Of a DNA stretch of 64,000 nucleotides, positions 27,986 through 37,842 are shown piece after piece. Within the stretch, counting starts at the first letter, position 1, and every line of letters begins with the position of its first letter. The notes below the pieces were generated by a model. The model made no database searches and had not been told where the DNA came from. It saw only the letters and a list, made by a program, of their open reading frames with translations. The translations under genes and the position numbers were made by a program. Origin of the DNA: JANPPS01 sp965246925 (GTDB taxonomy: Bacteria; Pseudomonadota; Alphaproteobacteria; Acetobacterales; Acetobacteraceae); the NCBI GenBank assembly GCA_965246925.1, contig OZ251994.1, positions 4,030,001 through 4,094,000 on the forward strand, given 5' to 3'.

Positions 27986-28690
27986 TTACAAAGCAAAGCC
28001 GAGCAGATAGTCGGTGAGGAGGTCCGGGTGGGTCACCATCGCGTCGTGGGTGGCATGAAGGTCGTGCCACTGCCAGGGCTGGGTCCGCGCCCACTGCCGC
28101 ACGCCTTCGAGCGGCGCGTAGGGCGGGTTCGTGCAGGCGACATAGGTGGTGGGAACGCCGTTGCCGACCGGATTGCGAATGTTGAGCGGGCTGGTGAACG
28201 CCCCGAACGGATGCGGCGTCATGTGGCGCTGCACCCATTCGGCCTCGGTCCCGGTCACGTTGAATGCGGCTGGCAGCGGGGGCGGGAGGCTCACGCCGCC
28301 GCTCGGTTCCGCGGCCGCCCGCCGGGCTGCGGCGATGGACGGCGGCAGGATGTCCAAGGCGCACTGGCCGGGCTCGATGAGCAACGAGTCGAGGAATACC
28401 AACGCCCTGATCCGCTCCGGCATGCGGTCTGCAACACCGCTGGCGGCCAAACCGCCGAAGGAGTGGCCGACCAGGATGATGTCCTCCAGCTCCTCCATCT
28501 CGATCGCCGCCGCCACGTCCTGGGTGAACACATCGAGCGTGATCGAGGCGGACATGAGGTGCGCGCGCTCGCCCAGGCCCGTGCAGGTGGGTGTGATGAC
28601 CCGGTGCCCGGCGCCCCGCAGCCGGTCCGCCACATGCCGCCAGCACCAGCCGCCGTGCCAGGCACCGTGGATCAGGACGAAATCCGGCAT
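27986..28690 (-). CDS. alpha/beta hydrolase (esterase-like)
   Basis: 234-aa cytoplasmic alpha/beta hydrolase. It opens FVLIHGAWHGGWCWRHVADRL (HG oxyanion region), has CTGLGERAHLM, the nucleophile elbow GHSFGG, a loop with LFLDSL-like VFLDSLLI, and the probable catalytic His in ATHDAMVTHPD. The layout resembles plant methylesterase/hydroxynitrile lyase and bacterial EstC-type esterases. Substrate unknown. First gene of a two-hydrolase operon. Confidence 0.9.
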   Translation of the reverse strand: MPDFVLIHGAWHGGWCWRHVADRLRGAGHRVITPTCTGLGERAHLMSASITLDVFTQDVAAAIEMEELEDIILVGHSFGGLAASGVADRMPERIRALVFLDSLLIEPGQCALDILPPSIAAARRAAAEPSGGVSLPPPLPAAFNVTGTEAEWVQRHMTPHPFGAFTSPLNIRNPVGNGVPTTYVACTNPPYAPLEGVRQWARTQPWQWHDLHATHDAMVTHPDLLTDYLLGFAL

Positions 28691-28830
28691 GTTGTTCTCC
28701 GTAACTAGCGGACCTTTGTGCCACTGTTTGCTGGCGCTGTGCAGGGCAAAGCGGTGGCTCTGGCTGGCGCGGGTGTCCGTGGTAGGTCTTTGTTAATAAA
28801 GTCGCGGTATAACGAATCGCGTGAAAACCT

Positions 28831-30096
28831 TTGCCAGTCCCTATCGAGAGCTCTCGCCGCGCCCTTTTTATCAGTCCGATGCTCCCCCCGCGGTCGGAGG
28901 CGGACCGGGGGGGGATGCACCGCCGGGTCGGGCTGTTTCTACGCGCCCTCGCCACAGTGTGCCCATCCATCGATGCGCTGCATATCGTGCCGCCCGAGCT
29001 GCTCGGCCGGGCCGGGCCGGCGCTGGACGAGGCACAATCTGCGTTTTGGGGCGTCGGCCTGCGCGTACACCTCACCGCCCGGCGTACACGGAAGGAGACG
29101 GCATGGAAGCATTACGGGGCAGGCGTGTTCCGCGCGGCCGAGCAGCCCGCTCTCCGCAGCTATGGCGGGCCCGCGTTGGCGAACGAGGTCGGACGTCACC
29201 TGGCCACGCGGCCCGGCCTGGTGTTGGTTGATCGGCTGGAAGCCATGCTGCCTGTGCTGAATAGCAGTGTGCGTCCGGTCCGGCTGTTGCTAGACCTGAA
29301 CGACGTCGAGCACAAACTACGCTGGGGCAGCTTGGCGGGCGCGCGTCCATTGGAGCGCGCGTCTGGTCTAATGCAGCTACCGGCCCTGACGCTGGCGGAG
29401 CGGCGCGCGGTGCAGGCCGCCGAATACAGCACGGTCTGCTCCGCGCTGGACCGCGCGCACCTGCGGCGGCTGGGCTTCGGGCCGAGGCTGGAGGTCGTAC
29501 CGAACGCCGTCACGCTGCCGGACGCTCCACCGGGGCTGGGCACGCTCCCGTCCGTGCTGTTCCTGGGCGCCTGCACATACGCGCCTAACCACCAGGCGGC
29601 CGAGCGCCTGGCGCTTCGCATCTGGCCGCTAATCCGCGCCCGCCTACCCGGCGCCACGTTGATCCTGGCCGGCAAGGGGACCGACCGCCTGCCGTCGCGC
29701 AATCAGGCGCCGGAGGGCATAGACTACCGCGGCTTCGTTCCGGATTTGGCTGCGCTCTACGCGGAGACCCGGGTGGTGTGCTGCCCCCTGCTGCAAGGCA
29801 GCGGCACCAGGCTCAAGCTGATCGAAGCCGCCGCCTACGCCCGCCCTATCGTCAGCACCCGGCTGGGCGCGGAAGGCCTGAATTTTACGGACGGCGCGGA
29901 GATCTTATTGCGCGAACGGGACGAGGATATCGCGCTGGCCTGCGTGGACCTGCTGACGGATCATGCGGCCTGCCTCAGGCTAGGCGATGCCTGCCGGGCA
30001 AAGATGGCAGCCCTTTACAATGCTGACACAATCCAGCAGCAGATCGTGTCTATCATGCAGAAGATTGCCGAAGCAGGAACCGCCTATGACACTTAA
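28831..30096 (+). CDS. glycosyltransferase family 4-like protein
   Basis: 421-aa GT-B fold glycosyltransferase. The N-terminal strand RALFISPMLPPRSEADRGG and the C-terminal group-1 domain (VVPNAVTLPD, LFLGACTYAPNHQAAERL, LILAGKG, GFVPDLAALYAETRVVCCPL, GSGTRLKLIEAAAYARPIVST) are typical, including the Glu in KLIEA. A TTG at 28831 is used because it includes the first strand; the next ATG (28879) would cut it. Sugar and acceptor unknown. The end overlaps the FkbM methyltransferase by 11 bp. Confidence 0.88.
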   Translation: MPVPIESSRRALFISPMLPPRSEADRGGMHRRVGLFLRALATVCPSIDALHIVPPELLGRAGPALDEAQSAFWGVGLRVHLTARRTRKETAWKHYGAGVFRAAEQPALRSYGGPALANEVGRHLATRPGLVLVDRLEAMLPVLNSSVRPVRLLLDLNDVEHKLRWGSLAGARPLERASGLMQLPALTLAERRAVQAAEYSTVCSALDRAHLRRLGFGPRLEVVPNAVTLPDAPPGLGTLPSVLFLGACTYAPNHQAAERLALRIWPLIRARLPGATLILAGKGTDRLPSRNQAPEGIDYRGFVPDLAALYAETRVVCCPLLQGSGTRLKLIEAAAYARPIVSTRLGAEGLNFTDGAEILLRERDEDIALACVDLLTDHAACLRLGDACRAKMAALYNADTIQQQIVSIMQKIAEAGTAYDT

Positions 30097-30847
30097 GCGT
30101 AACATAGCCAATTTGATCGAGCGCTTATCTGGCAATCTCGTCTTGGCACCCACGGACCTGCTTTCCCGCGCCGAGGCCCTGAACATATCTAAACTCTTCA
30201 AATACCTGAACGTGGACTGCGCATTCGATATTGGGGCCAATGACGGCCAATATGCCGACCGCCTTCGGGATGAAATCGGCTTTCGCGGCCCGATCATCTC
30301 ATACGAGCCGATCCCAAGCATGGCGCAGCGTATGAAGGACCGGAAGGAACGCAGCGCCTGGCCATGGTACATCGAGGCTATGGCGATGGACCGGGAGGCC
30401 GGACCGGCGGTGTTCCACGTCGCGCAGGAAAATCAGTTCAGCTCACTGCATACGCCCGCCGCCGAACAGGATGCCGGCATTGCGGACGGCATCAAGACCT
30501 CGCTGGACGTGACGGTGCAGCGCTCGACCCTCGCGCTCGAACTACCAGCCTGGCAGGCCAAGCTGGGCTTCCGCCGTCCTTTTTTGAAGATGGATACGCA
30601 GGGCAACGAGATGGCCATCATCGAAGGCGCGGGCCCGGCGCTGCGCACGTTCGTGGGCATCCAAACGGAACTCGCTATGCGCCCCCTATACGATGGCGCA
30701 CCGGGCTACGCGCAAGTGTTGGAGGCGTTAGCGCAAAGTGGCTTCGCACCGACCGCGTTCCTCCGCAGCAATGAGGACCATTTCCCCGGCATGTTCGACG
30801 TGGACTGCCTACTCTACAACACCGCGCTAGCCGCAACCTCCGGCTAG
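30086..30847 (+). CDS. FkbM family methyltransferase
   Basis: 253-aa SAM-dependent methyltransferase of the FkbM family, which often O-methylates sugars in surface glycans. The SAM motif is CAFDIGANDGQYADRL near residue 45, followed by ISYEPIP; the family's LKMDTQGNE appears near residue 170 and VGIQTELAM after it. The ATG at 30086 lies inside the glycosyltransferase end, so the two are coupled and probably act on the same glycan. Confidence 0.9.
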   Translation: MTLKRNIANLIERLSGNLVLAPTDLLSRAEALNISKLFKYLNVDCAFDIGANDGQYADRLRDEIGFRGPIISYEPIPSMAQRMKDRKERSAWPWYIEAMAMDREAGPAVFHVAQENQFSSLHTPAAEQDAGIADGIKTSLDVTVQRSTLALELPAWQAKLGFRRPFLKMDTQGNEMAIIEGAGPALRTFVGIQTELAMRPLYDGAPGYAQVLEALAQSGFAPTAFLRSNEDHFPGMFDVDCLLYNTALAATSG

Positions 30848-30856
30848 CGGCCGCGG

Positions 30857-32650
<1,794 letters not shown>

Positions 32651-32668
32651 GGTTGGATTCCTTTCTGC

Positions 32669-32692
32669 CCCTCTCCCGCTGGCGGGAGAGGG
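32669..32692. repeat. palindromic REP-like element, copy 1
   Basis: Inverted repeat CCCTCTCCCGC / GCGGGAGAGGG with a 2-base loop, followed by CTGGGATGAGGG. It lies in inverted orientation to copy 2, 60 bp away, so together they form a BIME-like pair between the acyl-CoA dehydrogenase and fadN-like genes. Such pairs can end or process the transcript. Confidence 0.75.
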
Positions 32693-32752
32693 CTGGGATG
32701 AGGGTGGGGTGACACTCAAGGGCCTGCGCCAGTTGACAGACCCTCACCCCGG

Positions 32753-32776
32753 CCCTCTCCCGCAAGGGGGAGAGGG
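32753..32776. repeat. palindromic REP-like element, copy 2
   Basis: CCCTCTCCC / GGGAGAGGG stem with loop GCAAGG, preceded by CCCTCACCCCGG. Its flank matches the reverse complement of the copy 1 flank and is nearly the same as copy 3 at 48727. Confidence 0.75.
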
Positions 32777-32786
32777 GGAAGGCACG

Positions 32787-35063
32787 TCAGTTCCGCAACG
32801 GCTTACCGGTTGCCAGCATGTGCTCCGTCCGCGCGAGGCTCGCCGGGTTGCGGACCAGCGTCATGAATCCCTCGCGCTCCAAGGAGGTAAGGTCGTCCTC
32901 GGTCAATACATCCAGCGCGTCCGCGTCCCCGCCCGTCAGCACCCGGGCGACCGCCTTGCTCACCACCACGTCATGCGGCGTGGCCTTGCCCTGGGCCGCG
33001 AACCCGTCCACCGCGAGGTCTAGCGCCACGCGTCCGCCCGGGCCCGGCAGGCGGTATTCGGCCGGCTTCGGCGGCTGATACCCTTCTGCCAGCGCCAGCA
33101 CCTTGGCCTTCGCGTCATACAGCAGCCGGTCCCGGTTCATGGTGATCCCATCCGTGGGACGCAGGTAGCCGAGGCCCATCGCCTGCGCCGCCGACTTGCT
33201 GACCTGCGCCGTGCTGATGATCTCGAACGCCTTGGCCACCGCCGGCATCGGGCCGCGCGGGATGGCTGGGTTGGCCTGCCAGCGGGCCAGCAGCTCCTTG
33301 CAGCCGCCCCAGCCCGGCAGCAGGCCCACGCCGACCTCGACCAGCCCGGTATAGGTCTCGCTATGCGCCTGCACCGCGGCCGAGTGCATCAGGATCTCGC
33401 ACCCGCCGCCCAGCGCCATGCCGGACGGCGCCGACACGACGGGGAACGGCGCGTATTTCAACGCCTTGTAGGTCGCCTGTCCGCCCGCAACGCCCTGCTC
33501 GATCACCGGCCAGGCCGCAACGTTGGCGGCGAACATGGCGATGCCCAAATTGGCGCCGACGGTGAAGTTCTCACCCTCGTTATAGATCACCATGCCCTTA
33601 TACGACTTCGCCACCAGCTCGATCGACTTGCCCAGCAACGCCATGATCTCCGCATCGAGCGAGTTCATCTTGCTGGTGAACTCGAAGCACAGCACGCCGT
33701 CACCGATGTCCCACACGCTCGCGGACGCATTCCTCAGCACCGGCTTCGCGGCCCGCTTGACGTCCGCCAGCAGCAGCACGCCCTCCGCGCGCCGGACCTC
33801 GGCATACTCGCCGGCCACCGTCAGGCATTCGAGCCGCCCGGCCTCGGTGCGGTAGAACGGCTTCCGGAACCCGAGCAGCGGCGGCACCGGCTTGCCCTCG
33901 GCCGTGAGTTGGTCCGCGAGCCACCCGGCGCCCAGCCGGTCCAGGATCTCGAACGGACCCTGCCCCCAGCCATAGCCGAGCCGCATGGCCTGATCGACGC
34001 TCGGGATGTCATCCACGATCTCCGGCACCAGCGCTGCGGCATACGACAGCGTCTGCACCAGCACGGCCCGCGCGTATTCGCCGGCCGGGCTGGAATGCTG
34101 CACCAGCGCCAGCAAGTCCTTACGGCCCGCATCCACCGCCTCGAGCTTCGGCTTCTCCGATACGGCATAGTCGCCGGTCACGAGGTCGATGCTTTCCTTG
34201 ATCTTGGACTTCGGCATGCGGTAGAAGCCGCCCTTACCCTTCCGGCCAATATTGCCGTCCGCAATCATCTTCATGATCACCGGATGCACCTTGAAGATGC
34301 GCCGGTAATCGTCCTCCGCCGGCAGGCTCATCAGCAGCGATTGTGCAATGAGCGGCATGAGGTCGAGCCCGACCAGGTCCACCAAGCCGAACACGCCCGT
34401 CTTGGGGATGCCCATCGGGCGATGAATGGCGTCCGCCTCTTCGACGCTCAGGCCGCGGGCGATCGCCTCGTTGATCGCCGCCGTGATCCAATAGGTGCCG
34501 ATCCGGTTGGCGATGAAGCCCGGCGTGTCATGGCAGTGCACCACGCCCTTGCCCAGCCGAACATCGCACAGCGACGCCAGCTCCTGGCCGACCGCGGGCC
34601 GGGTATCGGGACCGGTGACCAGCTCCAGCAGCCGCATATAGCGCGGCGGGTTGAAGAAATGCGTGATACAGAAATCGGCCTTGAACTGGTCCGATTGCTT
34701 CTTCACCAGGCTCCGCAGCGGAATGGTGCTGGTGTTGGAGCTGACGATGCTGCCGGGCTTCCGCACCGCGTCGATCCGGTCATACATCGCCCGCTTGGCC
34801 GCGAGGTCCTCAATCACGACCTCGATGATCCAATCGCACGCCGCCAGCCCCGACAGGTCGTCGAAGCTGCCCGGCGTGATCAGGCGCGCCGCGTCCGGCG
34901 TCATCAACGGCTGCGGCTCGGCCTTCTTCAGCTTGTCGATCGCGCCCTTTGCCCGGTCGTCCATATCCAGCAGCAGCACGGGCAGCCCGGCATTGGCCAG
35001 ATGCGCCGCGATCCCCGCCCCCATCAGCCCGGCGCCCAGCACGGCGCAGCGTTCGATCGGCAT
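32787..35063 (-). CDS. 3-hydroxyacyl-CoA dehydrogenase / enoyl-CoA hydratase (FadN-type)
   Basis: 758-aa multifunctional beta-oxidation enzyme. The dehydrogenase comes first (CAVLGAGLMGAGIAAHLANA near residue 6; SSNTST; catalytic His in THFFNPP; DTPGFIANR) and the hydratase second (from about residue 430; GMALGGGCEILMHS, VEVGVGLLPGWGGCKELL). This order is the reverse of E. coli FadB and matches Bacillus FadN-type proteins. It sits 3 bp after the thiolase gene, so hydration, oxidation and thiolysis are encoded together. Confidence 0.95.
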   Translation of the reverse strand: MPIERCAVLGAGLMGAGIAAHLANAGLPVLLLDMDDRAKGAIDKLKKAEPQPLMTPDAARLITPGSFDDLSGLAACDWIIEVVIEDLAAKRAMYDRIDAVRKPGSIVSSNTSTIPLRSLVKKQSDQFKADFCITHFFNPPRYMRLLELVTGPDTRPAVGQELASLCDVRLGKGVVHCHDTPGFIANRIGTYWITAAINEAIARGLSVEEADAIHRPMGIPKTGVFGLVDLVGLDLMPLIAQSLLMSLPAEDDYRRIFKVHPVIMKMIADGNIGRKGKGGFYRMPKSKIKESIDLVTGDYAVSEKPKLEAVDAGRKDLLALVQHSSPAGEYARAVLVQTLSYAAALVPEIVDDIPSVDQAMRLGYGWGQGPFEILDRLGAGWLADQLTAEGKPVPPLLGFRKPFYRTEAGRLECLTVAGEYAEVRRAEGVLLLADVKRAAKPVLRNASASVWDIGDGVLCFEFTSKMNSLDAEIMALLGKSIELVAKSYKGMVIYNEGENFTVGANLGIAMFAANVAAWPVIEQGVAGGQATYKALKYAPFPVVSAPSGMALGGGCEILMHSAAVQAHSETYTGLVEVGVGLLPGWGGCKELLARWQANPAIPRGPMPAVAKAFEIISTAQVSKSAAQAMGLGYLRPTDGITMNRDRLLYDAKAKVLALAEGYQPPKPAEYRLPGPGGRVALDLAVDGFAAQGKATPHDVVVSKAVARVLTGGDADALDVLTEDDLTSLEREGFMTLVRNPASLARTEHMLATGKPLRN

Positions 35064-35066
35064 GTC

Positions 35067-36215
35067 CTAGGCCCTCGTGAGGATAGTAGCCGTGCCCTGC
35101 CCGCCGCCCACGCACATGGTGGCCAGCGCGTGCTTGCCGCCGGTCCGCGCCAGCAACGACGCCGCCTTGCCGGTGATCCGCGCCCCGGATGCGCCCAGCG
35201 GATGGCCGAGCGCGATGGCACCCCCGTCAAGATTGACCTTGGCGTGATCCAGCATCAAGTCCCGCTCGACCGCCAGCGCCTGGGCCGCGAACGCCTCGTT
35301 CAGCTCGACCACGTCCATCGCCTCGATCTGCAAGCCGGCCCGTGCCAGCGCCTTCCGCGCGGACGGCACCGGGCCGATGCCCATGATGTCGGGGGCGCAA
35401 CCGGCGACAGCCATGCTCTCGATGCGCGCCAGGACCGGCAGCCCATGCTTCTCCGCATAGGCCGCGCTGGCCACCAGCACCGCCGCCGCTCCGTCGGTCA
35501 GCGGCGAACTGGTGCCGGCCGTGACCGTCCCGGTGGCGAGGAACGCGGGCTTGAGCCCGGACAGCGCCTCCTCCGTCGTATCGGCGCGGATGCAGCCGTC
35601 CTGATCGACCAGGCCGGCCTTCGTCATGATCGGCACGATCTCGTCCTTGAAATGCCCGCCGGACGCCGCCGCCGCCGCACGCTGCTGCGAGGTGACGGCG
35701 AACGCCTGCTGCGCATGCCGGTCGATCTGGTAGCGCTCGGCCAAGTTCTCCGCCGTCATGCCCATGCCGATGTAGCTATCCGGCTTTTCCTTCTGCAGGC
35801 GCGGGTTCAGCACCGGGTTGAAGCCCAGCATCGGCACCCGGCTCATGCTCTCGACGCCGCCGCAGACGAACAGCTCGCCCGCCCCGGCGGCGATGGCACC
35901 CGCCGCCATGTGCACCGCGCTCATGGAACTGCCGCACCAGCGATTGACCTGGCTCCCCGCCGCGGTGATCGGCAGGTCGGCCAGGAAGCCCACGACGCGG
36001 CCGATGTTGAAGCCCTGCTCGCCTTCGGGAAATGCGCAGCCGATGATGATGTCCTCGATGTCGGCCGGGTCGGCCTTGGTCCGCTCCAGCAACGCCCGCA
36101 CCACCTGCGCCATCAGATCATCCGGACGCACCCGGGACAGCGCCCCCTTGCCGGCCGGGGTGAAGGGCGAGCGGGCGAAGCCCACGATGACGGCCTTCGT
36201 TTGGCTCGCACTCAT
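35067..36215 (-). CDS. fadA: acetyl-CoA C-acyltransferase (3-ketoacyl-CoA thiolase)
   Basis: Thiolytic last step of beta-oxidation. 382 aa. Catalytic Cys94 in NRWCGSSMSA, His in GGAIALGHPLGASGAR, and the second Cys in MCVGGGQG near the C-terminus. The start overlaps the MerR gene stop by 4 bp (ATGA), so the regulator, thiolase and FadN-type enzyme are one transcript. Confidence 0.96.
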   Translation of the reverse strand: MSASQTKAVIVGFARSPFTPAGKGALSRVRPDDLMAQVVRALLERTKADPADIEDIIIGCAFPEGEQGFNIGRVVGFLADLPITAAGSQVNRWCGSSMSAVHMAAGAIAAGAGELFVCGGVESMSRVPMLGFNPVLNPRLQKEKPDSYIGMGMTAENLAERYQIDRHAQQAFAVTSQQRAAAAASGGHFKDEIVPIMTKAGLVDQDGCIRADTTEEALSGLKPAFLATGTVTAGTSSPLTDGAAAVLVASAAYAEKHGLPVLARIESMAVAGCAPDIMGIGPVPSARKALARAGLQIEAMDVVELNEAFAAQALAVERDLMLDHAKVNLDGGAIALGHPLGASGARITGKAASLLARTGGKHALATMCVGGGQGTATILTRA

Positions 36216-36622
36216 AATTGTGCACCTTTCCTCGTGTTGTCGTCATTGGCCTGCATGTAGGCGAGCACGTCCTGCTCGATGTCCCGCAATTCGCCCAACG
36301 TAATGGTAATGTCTTCCAGCTGCTGCTCCAGCTCGGATACACGCTGACGTACTGCCGACAGCGTCATGGACATCTGCCGCGCCTTGGTCCGGTCTGCATC
36401 ATACAGCTCCAGGAACTCCCGGATGTCCGACAGGCTGAACCCTAACCGCTTGCCCCGGAGGATAAGCTGCAGCCGGGCGCGGTCCCGCTTGGTATAGACC
36501 CGGTTCGGCCCCACCCGCTGCGGCGCGATCAGCCCCTGATCCTCGTAGAAGCGGATCGCCCGCGGAGAGAGCGAGAACTCGGTCGCCAGTTCGCCAATGG
36601 TGAAAAGGGTCGCCACCGCCAT
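36212..36622 (-). CDS. MerR family regulator of the beta-oxidation operon
   Basis: 136 aa from ATG 36622; a GTG at 36616 has a better-placed GGAG and may be the real start. The N-terminal MerR helix-turn-helix reads FTIGELATEFSLSPRAIRFYEDQGLI with wing RVYTKRDRARLQLILRGKRLGFSL; a long dimer coiled coil follows. There is no cysteine cluster, so it is not a metal sensor. The LiuR/PsrA-like family of MerR proteins that sense acyl-CoA or fatty-acid state is the best guess from context. It leads its own operon and probably autoregulates through the site at 36636. Confidence 0.9.
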   Translation of the reverse strand: MAVATLFTIGELATEFSLSPRAIRFYEDQGLIAPQRVGPNRVYTKRDRARLQLILRGKRLGFSLSDIREFLELYDADRTKARQMSMTLSAVRQRVSELEQQLEDITITLGELRDIEQDVLAYMQANDDNTRKGAQL

Positions 36623-36635
36623 CTCCGTAAGCCTA

Positions 36636-36650
36636 TTGACGTTTACGTAA
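36636..36650. promoter_or_regulatory. candidate MerR operator
   Basis: TTGACGTTTACGTAA contains two ACGT palindromes spaced by two bases (ACGT-TT-ACGT) in the gap between the MerR gene and the divergent methyltransferase. It resembles the published LiuR-type operators of MerR regulators of acyl-CoA catabolism. It lies 14 bases upstream of the MerR start, the right place for autoregulation. Confidence 0.5.
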
Positions 36651-36699
36651 GGCCTGACCCGGCCTTGGTCAAGCCGGCGCCGCACAGTATGCCTATCCG

Positions 36700-37254
36700 A
36701 TGCGAACGCGAGGATATTTCGGCATCGGGGCCGAGGGGGTCAGCAAATCCGCCAACATGGGCGCATTGCTGCGCACCGGTCACGCGTTCGGCGCGGCGTT
36801 CTGCTTCACCATCGGCGGCGGCTGGGACGCGCGCGCCGGGCGGCGCGCGGACACGGCGGACACCCCGGCGCACGTGCCGCTCTGGCGGTTTCCGGATGTG
36901 CCCGGCATCCACCTGCCGCGGGAATGCGTGCTGGTCGGGATCGAGCTGCTGGACGACGCGGTCGACCTCCCCTCCTTCCGCCACCCACTCAATGCCGCCT
37001 ACGTGCTGGGGCCGGAACGCTCCGGCCTGTCCGATGCATTACGCGCCGAGTGCAAGCACGTCGTAAAGATCTCGACCAAATTCGCCCTCAACCTGGCCGT
37101 GGCCGGCGCCCTCGTGCTGTATGACCGGTTGCTGCAGCACGGGCGCTTCGCCGAGCGGCCGGTCGCCACGGGCGGTCCGCCGGACCTCGCGGCCATCCCG
37201 TCCGGCCACGGCAACCCCCGCTTCCGCCGCACCGTCCCGGACTGGATGGAGTAG
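36700..37254 (+). CDS. TrmH/SpoU family RNA methyltransferase
   Basis: 184-aa SPOUT RNA 2'-O-ribose methyltransferase. SpoU motif 1 is in KSANMGALLRTGHAFGAAF, motif 2 in AYVLGPERSGLSDAL and motif 3 in KFALNLAVAGALVLYDRLL. The target RNA is unknown. The start MRTRGYFGIGAEG matches related proteins. It is divergent from the MerR regulator and may share its operator region. Confidence 0.9.
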   Translation: MRTRGYFGIGAEGVSKSANMGALLRTGHAFGAAFCFTIGGGWDARAGRRADTADTPAHVPLWRFPDVPGIHLPRECVLVGIELLDDAVDLPSFRHPLNAAYVLGPERSGLSDALRAECKHVVKISTKFALNLAVAGALVLYDRLLQHGRFAERPVATGGPPDLAAIPSGHGNPRFRRTVPDWME

Positions 37255-37313
37255 ATCGGCCGAACCGCCAGGCCCCGCTTGTCCCAAACCACCCTAGGCC
37301 GTATCTCTCCCCC

Positions 37314-37838
37314 ATGATGTTCAAACTCATGCTCGCAGCCACCGCCATCGGCCTGGCCAACGTCCCCGCCGAAGCGCAGAGCCGCGCCCATCCGCGGCCT
37401 GGCACCCCTCCGCCCCACCTGATCGGCCGGTTCGACGAGTGGAAGGCCGCCACGCACCAAGAGGCCGGGCAGCAAGTCTGCTACGCCTTCACCCGCGCCA
37501 ACAGCTCCAACCCGGCGCTCCCGGGCCGCGGCGACGTCGTGCTCACGGTCACGCAGCGCCCGGGCCTGCGCGACGCGGTCGCCATCAGCGCCGGCTTCGC
37601 CTACCCGGCCAATGCCGAGGTGACCGTGGTGGTCGAGGGCACGTCCGTCCCGTTCTACACCGCCAACCGATCGGCCTTCGCACGAGAGGGCCGGGCCGCC
37701 GTATCCGCCTTCAGCCGCGGGCGGCAGGCGGTGGCGAAGGGGCCGGGGCCGCGCGTGGCCAACGTCACCGACATCTTCCCGCTACGCGGCTTCAACCAGG
37801 CCTACGCCGCCATCAACCGCGCCTGCCCGGCCCGGTAA
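37314..37838 (+). CDS. invasion-associated locus B (IalB)-like secreted protein
   Basis: 174 aa with signal peptide (to about residue 22, ending PAEAQS). The mature part matches the IalB pattern: FDEWKAATHQEAGQQVCYAFTRA, GDVVLTVTQRPG, AFAYPAN-like GFAYPANAEVTVVVEG and a terminal Cys in RACPAR that may pair with the earlier Cys. Function in alphaproteobacteria is poorly known; IalB was linked to host invasion in Bartonella. Ends four bases before rlmN. Confidence 0.85.
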   Translation: MMFKLMLAATAIGLANVPAEAQSRAHPRPGTPPPHLIGRFDEWKAATHQEAGQQVCYAFTRANSSNPALPGRGDVVLTVTQRPGLRDAVAISAGFAYPANAEVTVVVEGTSVPFYTANRSAFAREGRAAVSAFSRGRQAVAKGPGPRVANVTDIFPLRGFNQAYAAINRACPAR

Positions 37839-37842
37839 CGCA

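Noticed and set aside
32651..32719. N-terminal extension of the acyl-CoA dehydrogenase
   Set aside because: Those codons translate the palindromic repeat and its flank rather than conserved protein.
32669..32776. Possible CRISPR repeat pair
   Set aside because: There are only two hairpins, in opposite orientations, and a third lone copy elsewhere; no regular spacers or cas genes.
33363..36260. A 965-codon open frame on the plus strand opposite the fadN- and fadA-like genes
   Set aside because: It is the antisense reading of two well-supported genes, with Arg/His/Gln-rich low-complexity protein and no domain. Such long antisense frames are common in GC-rich genomes.
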